From positions 1 to 64,000 of the forward strand of contig JAPEVC010000113.1 of the NCBI GenBank assembly GCA_027946555.1: a stretch of DNA of 64,000 bases, written 5' to 3'. Below, in pieces: positions 1 through 10,729 of this stretch. Position 1 is the first letter of the stretch, and the number at the start of each line of letters is the position of its first letter. A program made the translations under genes and the position numbers. The notes beneath the pieces were generated by a model. The model was not told the DNA's origin. It made no database searches and saw only the letters and a program-made list of their open reading frames with translations. The stretch is from Gnomoniopsis sp. IMI 355080 (Eukaryota; Ascomycota; Sordariomycetes; Diaporthales; Gnomoniaceae).

Positions 1-36
1 CGAAGGGGGGGGGGGGCGGGTTGAAGGCCAACTCAC

Positions 37-239
37 CGGCCAAGATAAGTGATGTAGCTGATGGACTCGGGGGTGCCACCGCACTGGGTCTGCAAGCCGC
101 AGATGTAGTCGCAGCTCTCGGCGCCGTTGGCCACACAGCAGTGCGCGCCACTGGTGTACTTGCACTGGCACCACTGCTCGGCGTTGACAGAGAAAGCCAT
201 GGCCACAAGGGCGATCGCGAACTGGGAGATGCGGACCAT
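37..239 (-). CDS. Small secreted cysteine-rich protein, 5' exon only (truncated by window start)
   Basis: The first exon encodes about 67 residues. Residues 1-20 form a clear signal peptide (MVRISQ, then a hydrophobic core, ending SVNA before EQW). The mature part has seven cysteines (C24, C26, C34, C35, C43, C47, C53) with a CxC pair and a CC doublet, so an eighth probably lies in the next exon. The exon ends at 37, where a GTGAGT donor begins (36-31). The rest of the gene is outside the window. The start ATG has a good context (GAAAATGG). Its size, secretion signal and cysteine spacing fit the broad class of fungal small secreted or effector-like proteins. No specific family is recognised and no function is claimed. 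Next to the donor, inside the intron, is a G/C homopolymer run. Confidence 0.7.
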
Positions 240-2282
240 TTTCGGGAGATGGCAATGAATTCTGGCGAGGAAATCTTAAGAAGTGTGTGTGTTGGGTCAG
301 TTGTCTGCGGACGGGGGCTATTGTTAGTTTAGGTAGTCTATCGGAGAGGATAGTTGAGAATAGTATGTAACAGGGCCAAACAAGTTACAAGCACAGGAAT
401 ACGGACCTGGGTATTTGGAAAGATTGGATGTGTTGAATTGTAGATGGATGGGTTTCCAAGTTGGACTGTCACGGGCTGAAGTGGCCAGGTATATATATTT
501 ATATCATGTTACTACTTCATGGAAGTTCACAAAATTGTCCAGCTTACACCGCAGTACTGCGAGTCACTTGGCATCCACTGGTGATGGCCTTCATCTGCTC
601 ACCATCCATGCCGCTGGGCCCGTTGACTCCGATACTTGACTCAGCCTCGTATCCACTAAAGCACTGCACAATTGAACAATCCTGCATGGTGTTTCCTTCT
701 CCTGTAAAATATATCAAATGTTCAGCTTCTTTTTGTGTCACATAGCATATAGCTTGTGCTTGTATCTGGCACTATTGATATGAGCCCCTCAGATAGACCC
801 AGCCGCATCCATATTTTGTTTTATGGCTTGTTCTTCATTTAATCACCCTGGGTTGATCCCTTTTGTTGTTTATCACTTGTGCAGGCACTTCGGTATAGTA
901 ATAGTGCCTGTAAAGGCTTCATGTTTACGTCATGTTAATGCTTCGGTGAAGCTCTAGACTTATTACGATGATGGACACCTATATATAATATGAATCTATG
1001 AAACCTGGTATGAGTCCTCTCAAACATAGGGATAATTTCCCCACGAATGTGGCAATATCAGATGCCAAAAGTCTGGGATCATTGTGTATGAAGGCAGGTC
1101 AAGGGAGACTCTTGATATGAAATGGGACGATCTTGCTCGATTTGATTAATTATTGCATGTCTTCTATCCGGACCTCACCAGCTACTGCCCTATCTGTCTA
1201 TTCAGACAAAAGTAATAAGTACTAATTGGGTGCATCTACAACCAAATGCCAAGTCGATTTATGACATTGTGTGAAGCTTGAAAGACCTCCGTGATTTCAG
1301 CTATACTCTCAAGCTCTGTTGGTGTGAAGCATTATGAAGGCAAGCTGGAGCACACTGATTAAGAAATGGAATACGTACCTACACCAGGTCAGGTCTGTTT
1401 ACCCACTGGCATATCATCAAGCTGTTGCACGAATATGCCTCATCCCACCAGCCGTTCCTGTAGGTATCTGTTCAATTTAATGCAACAGAACACTATACTA
1501 TAGGCAGTCATCAGATAATTACACAAGCAACCCTTGTAATGTGTCTTTATTCACCCATGAAGGAGAATTGTATCGGTGAGAATTCAGCAAGTCTTACAAC
1601 CTTGTATAACACATGTTCCTAACCCCATTGTAATATTCTACCAGAGTGGAAAAGAGGACATTCCATAGATACAGCACAGCAGAAATATAGCCCGATTCAG
1701 AAGGGGGGGGGGATAGAAAAAGGTCGAGGATGTTGATAGACACTGGACTGACTTGCGCCTGTCAAACCTCAATCCAAAGGTCCTCGTACACACAAACGCA
1801 AGGTCTATTAGCTATCTTTTCCCATGGTCACACAGCTCAATCCTCCAACGTCTCCCACAATTAATGAACAGGCATTTTGCCATGAATAAAGTATCACGAC
1901 TTCGGATGTAGCGAATAAAATGTCACGAAAATCAGGAGAAGGGACAGTCCCAGAAAAGTCGCACGTGTGACAAAATCATCGTCTGACAAAGTGGAAAACG
2001 GCGCACCAAAGAGAGTTAAAAATCAACAAAATAATATGAATCCCATGCCACCCAACACAAGATTCAGGATATCATGCTCCCTGCCGTACCCATGCCCCTG
2101 TTCACCCAATGTGCTCAGTGTTGCTCGAATGCACCCCAACCGTCCGGGCAGCTGCGGACGCTGGCACCACAGACTACAAGCCCTCTGCGTTTTTAACAAT
2201 GTTCCTCCCAGGGGCTCAGGCTTTAACTCTTGTTCCAACGAGAGTAACCGACAGGCTCATAAGAATCCCCGGGTAACGCATC
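240..2282. other. Intergenic, about 2 kb, no gene recognised
   Basis: Only short overlapping ORFs in all frames, none with recognisable protein character or plausible splice continuity. It contains a G10 run at 1703-1712. It should include the promoter of the secreted-protein gene on the left and the 3' flank of the perilipin gene on the right. No repeat unit or tRNA was seen. Confidence 0.6.
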
Positions 2283-3140
2283 CTAATTGTGAGCCTTGTC
2301 GACATGTTGGTGGGCGTGCTCTCGCGCGTGGCCCAACAAGTCTCCGATAAACTTGAAGGTCTCGACGGAGATGACGAGAGCGGTGGTGAATGCGGCTTTT
2401 CCAGTCAAAATGAGACCGGAGCCATTATCGCCTCCCAAATTCTTGTGTTCCCGCGTGTAGACGTCGATAACGTGGTCCCTGCCTTCGAAAGCCTTGTTGT
2501 AAGGAAGGAAGACGAGGCCCTTGGCGTCAGAGTACAGCTCGCCGGTGGGCTTCTTGACAACAGGAAAACGCTCGTCAACCTTGGCTAAGGCCTTATCGCC
2601 GAGGTCGTCGGCCTTCAAGACGTATGGCTCGACATATTGGTAGGGCTTGGACAGGTAGGGCAGGACGGGGACAGCAAAGGTCTTGTAGGCGGAGTCGCTG
2701 AGTTGGAGTGACTTTTGGCCGTATGGGTTCGACTTGAAGGTCTCGACGCCGTCGTGGACAACAGGGTAGGCAGTCAGGTGCTGCGACGAGGGTCAGCTCT
2801 TGATACGTAGGGATGGCGTGATGGCAACAGGACGACATGGGTGAAGGCGGTGCTCGCGCACTGAAGAGAAGTGAAGGTTGTCGCCATTGCCATCGAAGAC
2901 CAAGCCGGCTGGTATGGTCTCGTCAAGACAAGCTTCACAACTCTCTGTACGGGCGCATCGTAACTCGACTGCACAAGACGCATCCAGCGTGGGCTGGCTA
3001 TACGGCGCGGAACAGGAGGTACGCGGCCCGAGCTCACAAGATAGAAGCAGGCGCAAGGACGGAGGAATTGTCGGAAAATATGTGCTCACCTTGATGAAGC
3101 TAGACCTTGGCACATCGCCGTTAACTTGTGGTGTGGTCAT
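2283..3140 (-). CDS. Perilipin-like lipid droplet protein (Cap20/MPL1 family)
   Basis: There are two exons: 3140-3090 (17 codons, ending SSFIK before a GTGAGC donor) and 2780-2283, joined across a 309-nt intron ending in GCAG. The protein is about 182 residues. It carries family hallmarks in order: QVNGD at the N-terminus, YPVVHDGVETFKSNPYGQKS, SAYKTFAVPVLPYL, KVDERFPVVKKPTGELY, VFLPY and TGKAA. These match the fungal perilipins MPL1 (Metarhizium) and CAP20 (Colletotrichum). In those fungi the protein coats lipid droplets and supports triglyceride storage and appressorium turgor, so the same role here is inferred. The C-terminus is histidine-rich (REHAHQHVDKAHN). The long first intron is unusual for this genome; no additional exon was identified inside it. 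Confidence 0.9.
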
Positions 3141-3712
3141 GATGACTGTTTTGTTTGGGGCGTTATGTAACAGGGTGCTGTGCTGTTTTCCGAAGCAGAT
3201 TGTTAGCTGGAGGGTCCAAAAAAAGCTGGAGGTGTGCTAGGGGTAACGCTGACTCGCATACGCGAGGAGGAGAGAAAGGTTGGTGTGTATGGTGTGTATG
3301 TTTTGGAAGACACGCATAGGAGCTTTTGCCCCCTGGAAGTGACGGCACGTACAGAAGAGCTTTGGAATGCCAACGAGGTGGATGCTTGACTCAGACCAGG
3401 GGAAGGCAAGTGTCTTAGCGTGATGTGCAGATGTAATGGTAGCAGGTGTGAGATATGTGAGTTCCTAGAAGCGGCTGGATGTTGGATCGCAGTGATGTGG
3501 GTAGCAGTAGCAGAAGATTCAAGGAATACGGGGAGTTGGAGGAGGAGGAGGACTGTCAAAAGAAGTAGTGTCACTCAACGATGATGGAAAGGAGGGAAGG
3601 AGCTTTTAGTGGCAGACGGGGGGTGGCAGACATGCAACAGGAAATATTATGTAGTAATAAGCAGTCTGGAAACGAACAAAGGCGGGAAGGTACGGATACG
3701 ACGAGAGAGGGG

Positions 3713-3740
3713 GCAAGCTTAGCAAGCTTAGCAAGCTCAG
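3713..3740. repeat. Short tandem repeat (about three copies of GCAAGCTTA)
   Basis: Three imperfect head-to-tail copies of a 9-nt unit are read directly from the sequence, upstream of the perilipin gene. Confidence 0.8.
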
Positions 3741-3971
3741 GTGTGGGCAGGTGAAGGCGGGCCCGAGGTGCATTCCGCGGCTAGGTATCGAAATCTGCAC
3801 CTTACTATGCAGTGTCTACATGCCTGTGTACATGATCTATCTCCTGAGGTGTGTTGGCAAGCAGGCAAAGCGCTGGTGATGATAAGGCCGGGCAGCATTG
3901 AGGTGTGGATCTCTTACGAAAAAACGCTTGCTTGAATTCACCTTTTCTAACATGTGAGAGTGGACCCGCCA

Positions 3972-3983
3972 CCCCCCCCCCCC
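3972..3983. repeat. C12 homopolymer
   Basis: Twelve consecutive cytosines followed by GGG. This is a likely length-variable site and prone to sequencing error. Confidence 0.9.
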
Positions 3984-5087
3984 GGGAACGAACCGCGACA
4001 GGGGATGAATTGTCACAGCTCCCTGCCCTTTCCTGCTTGCTGCCACCCGCCATGGTGGTACAAGTTACTCCTGCCTGTCCAGCATGGATAGTACATACAC
4101 ACCCCAGATACCAAAGTGGTATTTCACACGAACTAGAAGGCGCTTATGTCGTCCCAGCCATTGAAGAGTCCAAACTGTCTGTGATCAAAGAGACGATGAG
4201 GAGGAGGATTTTCCTTGCAGGTGGAGAGTGTTTGAATGTTTGAATTGGGAGGTCTAACGTGCATGGATCCCCCTCGTCTTGAAGCCCTGTCTTCAGGCTA
4301 AGCTGCTGCTCGAGCATGTGAAAGCGAGTTGGCTGAAGTTTTTGTCACTCCATTTTCCAAGACCAGACGGGTATTTTTCTTTCCCTTTTCATTTGTGGCG
4401 GGAATGAGTTACGTTTGATTACCATCGACAAGCTGTAGTTTTTATTCTTTGGTTCGATTGCCCGACTGTCCTACCATAGTATGGTCTATCAAGACACGTA
4501 CTAAGCAATGTATTGCTTCTGCTTGATGCTTTTGGAATGAACTAAAATGACGGCCCGAGCTGGACGACTTCTCCCTAGCTACTGGCTACCTGGCGGGCCT
4601 GGGCAGTCCTAGCGCGCAGTGTGGGAAAAGATAACGATGTTGCACCTTCGCGCTGCATTATTGCGCGTACCATATTCAACTACACGAACCTCGACATGTG
4701 GCCGTACGCTTTTTATCAGTCTCTCCATGTCTGTACTGCGTAGTATCAAGGGGTTCAAGGTTCAATGTCCCCGGTTTTGAGTCAGTCAAGGGTCCAATAT
4801 CCCAAACTCTGTTTCCCCAGACCTCCAAAATCCAAATTGAAAGCGAGCCATAGTATGATCGACAGCAACAATCGGATCTTGGTCGGCCGTTGCACCTTTC
4901 GAGCTGACCCTGTCACACTGGTGACTAGACTTGACTTGATTAGACGTCTGTTTTCGGTTAAACCCATCTTGTTGTGCAACAATGTCGCTATACTCCTGCA
5001 TCTTCGCCATGCTCACCGGCGTTTCATTCAACCACTCACTCCACACCACCACTACACCTCCACCACACGCCACCAAACCAAAGCAAA

Positions 5088-5114
5088 CCACGCCACGCCA
5101 CGCCACGCCACGCC
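5088..5114. repeat. CCACG pentanucleotide microsatellite
   Basis: About five tandem copies of CCACG, preceded by CA-rich sequence. It is intergenic. Confidence 0.9.
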
Positions 5115-7661
5115 TTGATCATCATTCCGTCACTGTCATCCATGGCTTGATTCACAAACATTTGGATGTGATAGGGCTGGGCCTGACATCTGTGTGCCAC
5201 CAGGCGCCTCTTCGGTCATGTCAGGTAGTGCCAAATGGCTGCCGACCGAGGCCTCGTCAATCAAATCCGGGGATACTTGAATCTCCAGTACCGTCTGTCG
5301 AAAAATATTCAATTTCACATGATTCAATTAATGGACTTCATCTCACCATGTTGTATCTACTCCGTACTGAATGCACGCCATCCCCGGGCAACGATATCCT
5401 GCAACGGTCAGCACAGGGGTACATCAATTGGCATACCCCATCCGCTTTATCATCACGGTGACTTTTCACATGTGACAGACCGTGGACCGCGATCCCAATC
5501 GGACAAGAAAATATCATCAAAGACTTATTAGCCCGGGATTGCAACCTCTTGTCTCTACCAAGAGGGACGCAGGTACTCTCACTGCCGGCATAGCCTTGAG
5601 CGCAATCTGCAATCCGTTTTTACTTTGTTCCCCATCACTTTCCGGCCCATGTCCTTCCTCCTCACGGGCCGATTGTCGTTCTTTTCTCGCTTCTCGCGGG
5701 GACATGTTGTGTTACCTTGCCAAGGTCTAATGCATACAAAAGGCCCCTGTCGTCGTCGAGACTCGGAGCCGGTTCCTTCACCTCCGGATGCAACCTGCTT
5801 CTTAGCTTCTTGTGCCCCGGACGCCCAAACACTCTTTCGCCCATCAAAAAATTATGATCGCTCTGCGCTACAGGCCAACCAGGAGCTATCGATCACAAGC
5901 GTGCTGGAGTTTGAGCGACCAAATTGACGCGCCACAATCGTTTAAGCACCCAACATCTCTGGCCATCAGCTCAAGATATAATCCCCAACAAGTCTACTAC
6001 CCGGCTGCTGGTCTGATCTAGACACATTATTTCCTAGCCAGATCTGTAACCTACAGTTGACACGACAAGTAAAGCGACAGCCCCCGGTGAGCGATTTCAC
6101 CATTGGGGTACCCAACACTTTTCTGGTCTTGAATGGCTGGTCAGTTTGCAGAAGACGCAGGAGCAGAAACACTCTCCACCCAGTAGGCAAGATTCGCCGA
6201 GCGTCTCCCTCCAGTTTTCCTGACCTTGTTTCCACCCCCGTGCGTGCTGGACATAGGCCTGCCTCCTACGGAGTTCGCCGACACTGATGCTCAATCCATG
6301 GACAATGACAACATAATGATGGTTCAACGCGGGCCTAGCGCGACCAGCGCAAGCGTGCTAAAGCAGGCACCCGTTGAACCTGCTAATCTAATATTTTGTG
6401 CAATTCCGTTCGCGACGATGATGCACAGCAGCGCCGGTAGTTGAGCTTTTCTGACATATCACCATAGGAACACAGGAACATGGGTCGGGAGGTTTTGATT
6501 AGGCAGGTGTGACATGTCCGGGCACAGCCCAGGGGCAAAGGATTCAAGGCCGGCCCGTATACTGGTTGATCAGTCATCGGCTTGTCTCGCCTTCTGGGTA
6601 CGAACTTGCCGGTCATAAATATTCGGGGTTACTAACCAAGCGACCTTGGCGCACGAAAGCCGGAGCCGATCTATGCCAGGCACTACAGAAGTAATGCAGC
6701 CCGCCACAGGCTGCGTTAAGACGGCGAGCCATCCAGCGGGCGTACGCTGGCAATGGGGTTCCTGCATTAAGTGATGTGGACGGGGCGAGCATTCGATGGC
6801 TTCAGGGGATGAGCGAAGTGCCGCCTGCGTTGGAGGGTACGAGGCGTGGATGTCTCGTAATTGGCGCGTAGGGAAGAGGGAGGCGACACTCACCGGGACG
6901 GTCTCCGGCAAGAAGCATTCAGGACTATTGTGCTACGATGTACTTCGGCGGTCGAGGGCATGTGCTTACGACCCAGCCGAAATACAGCAGCTTGTTGCTG
7001 AGCCGGACCATTTGGGAAATCCAGGGTGCAGCCTCTCCCACCCCCAACGCTGCAACCTGTGGAGGAGGTACCCATTTTTGCCCTCGAGGCTTTGACATGC
7101 GGCGGGCGAGGAGACACCAGGTATTGGTCTAATGCTCCTTGCGGTTGCGAAGTGAGTAGACTGCTTGAATATGTAAAGATCACTGCGAGTTTTGCGAAGT
7201 CGTCCAATATATTTATTCTCCCATCCATGCCACTCTAGGATTTTGTTGCACTGTCTTGGTAGGTATCTGTCTTTCTGCGTTTATTTTTTTATTCTATTCT
7301 TGGGCCCCGGCGGCCTGGGGGGAGGGGTGTTCGTTGTTGTTGGAGGGGTTCCATGTCAAGCCTGCGAAAGATAAGCGATAAGAACTCTGGATTCCCAACA
7401 CCATGCCTGCCGGTCAAAAAAGTTTCCTCGACTTTCTTACACTGAGCCACCATTCCTCTCAATCAAGTCCTATATCTTTGGACAGGAACATAACTCTATG
7501 GTATTCTGCTCGCAGCCAATACTACCATTCATTCAATATATACATCCGCCAAACTCCCTACGTATGGTCCGCCGCCAACCCCCAACACCATCTCGGGGCC
7601 TCCTCTCAATTCGAACTCCTCATCCACCAGAGTCAACAACTGCCCCAATCTCACAGAAACA

Positions 7662-9461
7662 ATGGCCGACCCCCTCCTAACAACCCTCTGCGCAATCTGC
7701 CACGCCCAACCACCCAAATATACCTGCCCCGCCTGCGCTACACATACCTGCTCCCTACCTTGCACCCAGCGCCACAAAGCCTGGTCCTCGTGCACCGGCC
7801 GCCGCGACCCGACCGCCTTCATCCCCGTCTCGAAGCTCAAAACCCCCGCCGGCGTCGACCACGATTACAATTTCCTCAGCGCCATCGAGCGCGCCCGCGA
7901 ACGCACCCAGCGCGATTTACTAGGTGAAAGCGGCGACAGGCCAGCGCCTTTGTTCACGCCCGCGCAGTTGGGCCGGGATTTGGATGGCGAGCGTCGCTGG
8001 CGGCGGGAGTGGTTTGGGGAGGAGGTGCGTTTTGTGAGCAAGGCGGGTGGCGGTAGGAGTGGGAGTAGTCTGAACCCGACGATGGGCAGTGATGGGGAAG
8101 AAGAGGGTGGGGAAAGGGCGGGAGCGGGGAGCTCTTTGGCACGCAAGGTGCGCTATCGACTTGATGCGCTCGGGACAGAGGTTGTACGCATGCCGGTGGG
8201 CATGACGCGGCAGCGCGAAAACACTACCGCATGGAACCGGCGCGCCGGAAGAATTAATTGGTGCGTGGAGTGGTTCGTGTATGAATGCCCGGCATGGCCG
8301 TCGTCTGAAGGCGAGATTTACGAAAACACCATGACCGTCAACCATCAAGAACAACCCCTACGCATCCGCCATAAAGCCCTCGAGACTCGCTCCCTCTACC
8401 GCGCCCTTGGCGACAGTTTGGCCTGGTATCACAGGGGCCTCACTAAACCCCACGATTTCGACTCAGACGACGATGACACCACCACCACACCCGCGCGCAA
8501 GCGCCGCCGGCTGCTCATCAAAGAACTCAAAGACGACCTCCGCCGCACGACCCCTCAAGACCATATCACGACCGCCTTCTCCCATCCCACACCGTACCCC
8601 ACGCAGAACCCCTACACGGGTGCATGGGAACCCGCTCACGACCGCGCCGCAGCCGTTCGCTCATGGTTGGGCGATGAGGTAGTAGAACGAATGCGCCGCG
8701 AGGGGTGGCGGTTCTATCTCTTGCGGGCACCAACCCCTGCGGGGCGGGATCGGGAATTAATTCCTTGTCAGGCGGAGGAGAGTCTCGAGCAGATGTTGCG
8801 CGGGCGTACGGTGGTGGAGTTTCCCACGGTCTATGTGCTGCCGCCCTCGTTTGACGGGGAGGACGGAAAGCTACCACCTGGCTTCGTGCTGGGTTCTACG
8901 GAACGACGAGCGCCACTGCCGCTGGGGAAGAGGAGGAGACAGCAGCAGCAGCAGCAGCAGCCTAAGAAGCGCAAGGCAGCCTTGAAGGGGCATGACGCGA
9001 TGCGTACTCATGACAACAAACGACAACGGGGTGGCGGTGCTGCGCGCGGCGGTAGGGGACGCGGGGGCCGGGTGATGACAATGGCACATCGCGAGCGCGA
9101 GGAGGGCGAGGTCGTCAGCGGAGAGGAGGCGGCGGCGGCGGCGGATACGACGAGTAGTGATCCGGATACGTCGAGTGATGAGGATGTGGACATGGACGAT
9201 CGCACGGTGACACACGGAGCAGCGGATAGCAGTACCCCGGCGGGCAAGGACAGGTTGGCACCATCATCATCATCGTCACCACCACACACGACCCGCTTAG
9301 GAGCGCTTGTTGGGTACGGCTCTGACAGCTCCGACGAGGACGTAGATGAGGATGATGAAGAAGGGGAGGAGGTTACCAATGCGGATTTGGCGAGTTTGAA
9401 GCCCGAGAATCCGGAATTGGTGGCCTCTGCGATCCAGGAGATTGTTGGATTGCTAACTTGA
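7662..9461 (+). CDS. BCD1: Box C/D snoRNA protein 1 (BCD1/ZNHIT6-like), HIT zinc finger
   Basis: Single-exon ORF of 599 residues. The N-terminus is a zf-HIT cross-brace finger: C10-x2-C13, C22-x2-C25, C30-x3-C34, H38 and C44, with the family phrase CSLPCTQRHKAWSSC. A basic/helical region follows (residues about 150-330), including the LLIKELKDDLRR and TTPQDHITTAF segments expected of BCD1. BCD1 is a nuclear factor needed for stable assembly of box C/D snoRNPs (working with Rsa1/Hit1 and R2TP in yeast). The C-terminal third is a fungal extension: a seven-glutamine run inside basic RRRQ and PKKRK stretches, an RG-rich patch (GGGAARGGRGRGGR), then a long acidic Ser/Asp tail. It is therefore longer than the yeast protein. 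The start was chosen by its position just before the finger (ACAATGGCC). The gene converges with the downstream Scd6 gene. Confidence 0.85.
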   Translation: MADPLLTTLCAICHAQPPKYTCPACATHTCSLPCTQRHKAWSSCTGRRDPTAFIPVSKLKTPAGVDHDYNFLSAIERARERTQRDLLGESGDRPAPLFTPAQLGRDLDGERRWRREWFGEEVRFVSKAGGGRSGSSLNPTMGSDGEEEGGERAGAGSSLARKVRYRLDALGTEVVRMPVGMTRQRENTTAWNRRAGRINWCVEWFVYECPAWPSSEGEIYENTMTVNHQEQPLRIRHKALETRSLYRALGDSLAWYHRGLTKPHDFDSDDDDTTTTPARKRRRLLIKELKDDLRRTTPQDHITTAFSHPTPYPTQNPYTGAWEPAHDRAAAVRSWLGDEVVERMRREGWRFYLLRAPTPAGRDRELIPCQAEESLEQMLRGRTVVEFPTVYVLPPSFDGEDGKLPPGFVLGSTERRAPLPLGKRRRQQQQQQQPKKRKAALKGHDAMRTHDNKRQRGGGAARGGRGRGGRVMTMAHREREEGEVVSGEEAAAAADTTSSDPDTSSDEDVDMDDRTVTHGAADSSTPAGKDRLAPSSSSSPPHTTRLGALVGYGSDSSDEDVDEDDEEGEEVTNADLASLKPENPELVASAIQEIVGLLT

Positions 9462-10729
9462 TTATATAATTATTTGGAGCAGCGTTTGACGCGATGGGAA
9501 CTATAGATGGTGTTGACTTGGAACTCTTTGTATGATGAAGTCCTCAGCATCATGCTGTTGCCGAGCAGAGAGGGAGGGCAAGCCCACTTAGCATAGCTCG
9601 AAAAGCATTAATTTTGGCGCTGTGATAGACCAAGGACAGGAGCAGGCTTTGAAGCCTGACTGCATGCATTTGTCTTGATTTTCCATTATGTGCTGTTATT
9701 GGCATGAACCCTCTTCTCAGGGGCCAGAGGCAACCAGGAGAGCAGGAAGATACCTACCTAGGTAGGTAGGTAGCTAGGTAGGTAAGCTGGCATACAGGAA
9801 TAATTGGACCTATCACATTATATGTTGCACCATTGTAGAAAGCGAGAGACACAAGGGAATCTAGTACAAGGTCAAGAACCGAATGGCATTCACGAATGAC
9901 AGACAGTCGATGCGACCGATAGCCATACACTGCTGGGGCCAGCAGAGCCCTTGCAGCCTGCACTACCTATTCTGTTCAGCCTGCCCAAGACGCCAGTCAC
10001 CAAGACCAGAGTCAACCTCTTTTTGAAAGTTTTGAAATTCTTTTGGATTCCCGCTGGTTTTGCCATCGTCATCATCATCATCGCTACTGAGAGTTGGTTG
10101 GTACCCCAGCTCTCCAACATGTGAACCACAGCCACGGAACCCAAAAAAGGCAAACCAGATCCAAATTCTCCACGTCCCTGTCCACGTTCCCAGTGCCATT
10201 CCTCAGCCAGGAAAGACTAGCCTGCACAACACTACACTAGCCTTGCCTCTTCTAATAGAAGAGACCAATTTTCGCCATGCTCCGTAAATTTTTGAAACCC
10301 CGAGCCCGGCCCGTTCGTTCGTCCTTCGTTCTTCATACTTCACCTGCCAACCCGACGCCGCCCACTGTCGATTCGAAGAGAGGGGGGGGGGGAATCGAAA
10401 GACAAAAAGTCTGACTCAAGAACCAATGCGGGAGACGAGAATTGGACACCGCAAAAGACGCCCACCCCCCACCATGGTCAATGGGATGCTGAAAATAGTA
10501 TCGTACATAGACATGACTGAATGTCTGCCGCAACCAAAATATGCTGCGGTAAGATGCAGGAAAAAGATTGTTTCCTGGTCTTCGTCTTATTGGGTGAATC
10601 GTTCGGTTGAGGAATGCTTCGCTTGCTGGGTAGACTCCATCGACAATCCTACGAAAGCAAAGCCGCCGAAAATGCTGGTGCGGTTGATTTTGATGCACAA
10701 TTTCGCCAGTTGCGACACTCCTCAGTCGC
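9462..10729. other. Convergent intergenic region between BCD1 and Scd6
   Basis: 1.27 kb lying 3' of both flanking genes. Only antisense-type short ORFs are present. It holds a GGTA/CCTA palindromic tract at 9751-9784 and a G10 run near 10382-10391. No terminator or RNA gene was recognised. Confidence 0.6.
9751..9784. repeat. TACC/GGTA palindromic tract containing TACCTAGGTA
   Basis: The tract starts TACCTACCTA and continues with GGTAGGTAGGTAGCTAGGTA. It includes one exact copy of the palindrome TACCTAGGTA at 9755-9764. The same decamer recurs in other intergenic regions of the window. Confidence 0.85.

Larger units (their letters stand above)
3141..7661. other. Long intergenic stretch (4.5 kb), no protein gene recognised
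   Basis: Many short ORFs in competing frames, none with family-like content. It contains a CAAGCTTAG tandem (3713-3740), a C12 run (3972-3983) and a CCACG tandem (5088-5114). The last few hundred bases (about 7200-7660) are T-rich and then CA-rich, as expected for the promoter and leader of the BCD1 gene. Short secreted-protein or noncoding RNA genes cannot be excluded. Confidence 0.55.

Noticed and set aside
7403..7927. 174-codon open frame overlapping the BCD1 start
   Set aside because: Out of frame with the HIT finger and without protein character; leader sequence plus a frame shadow.
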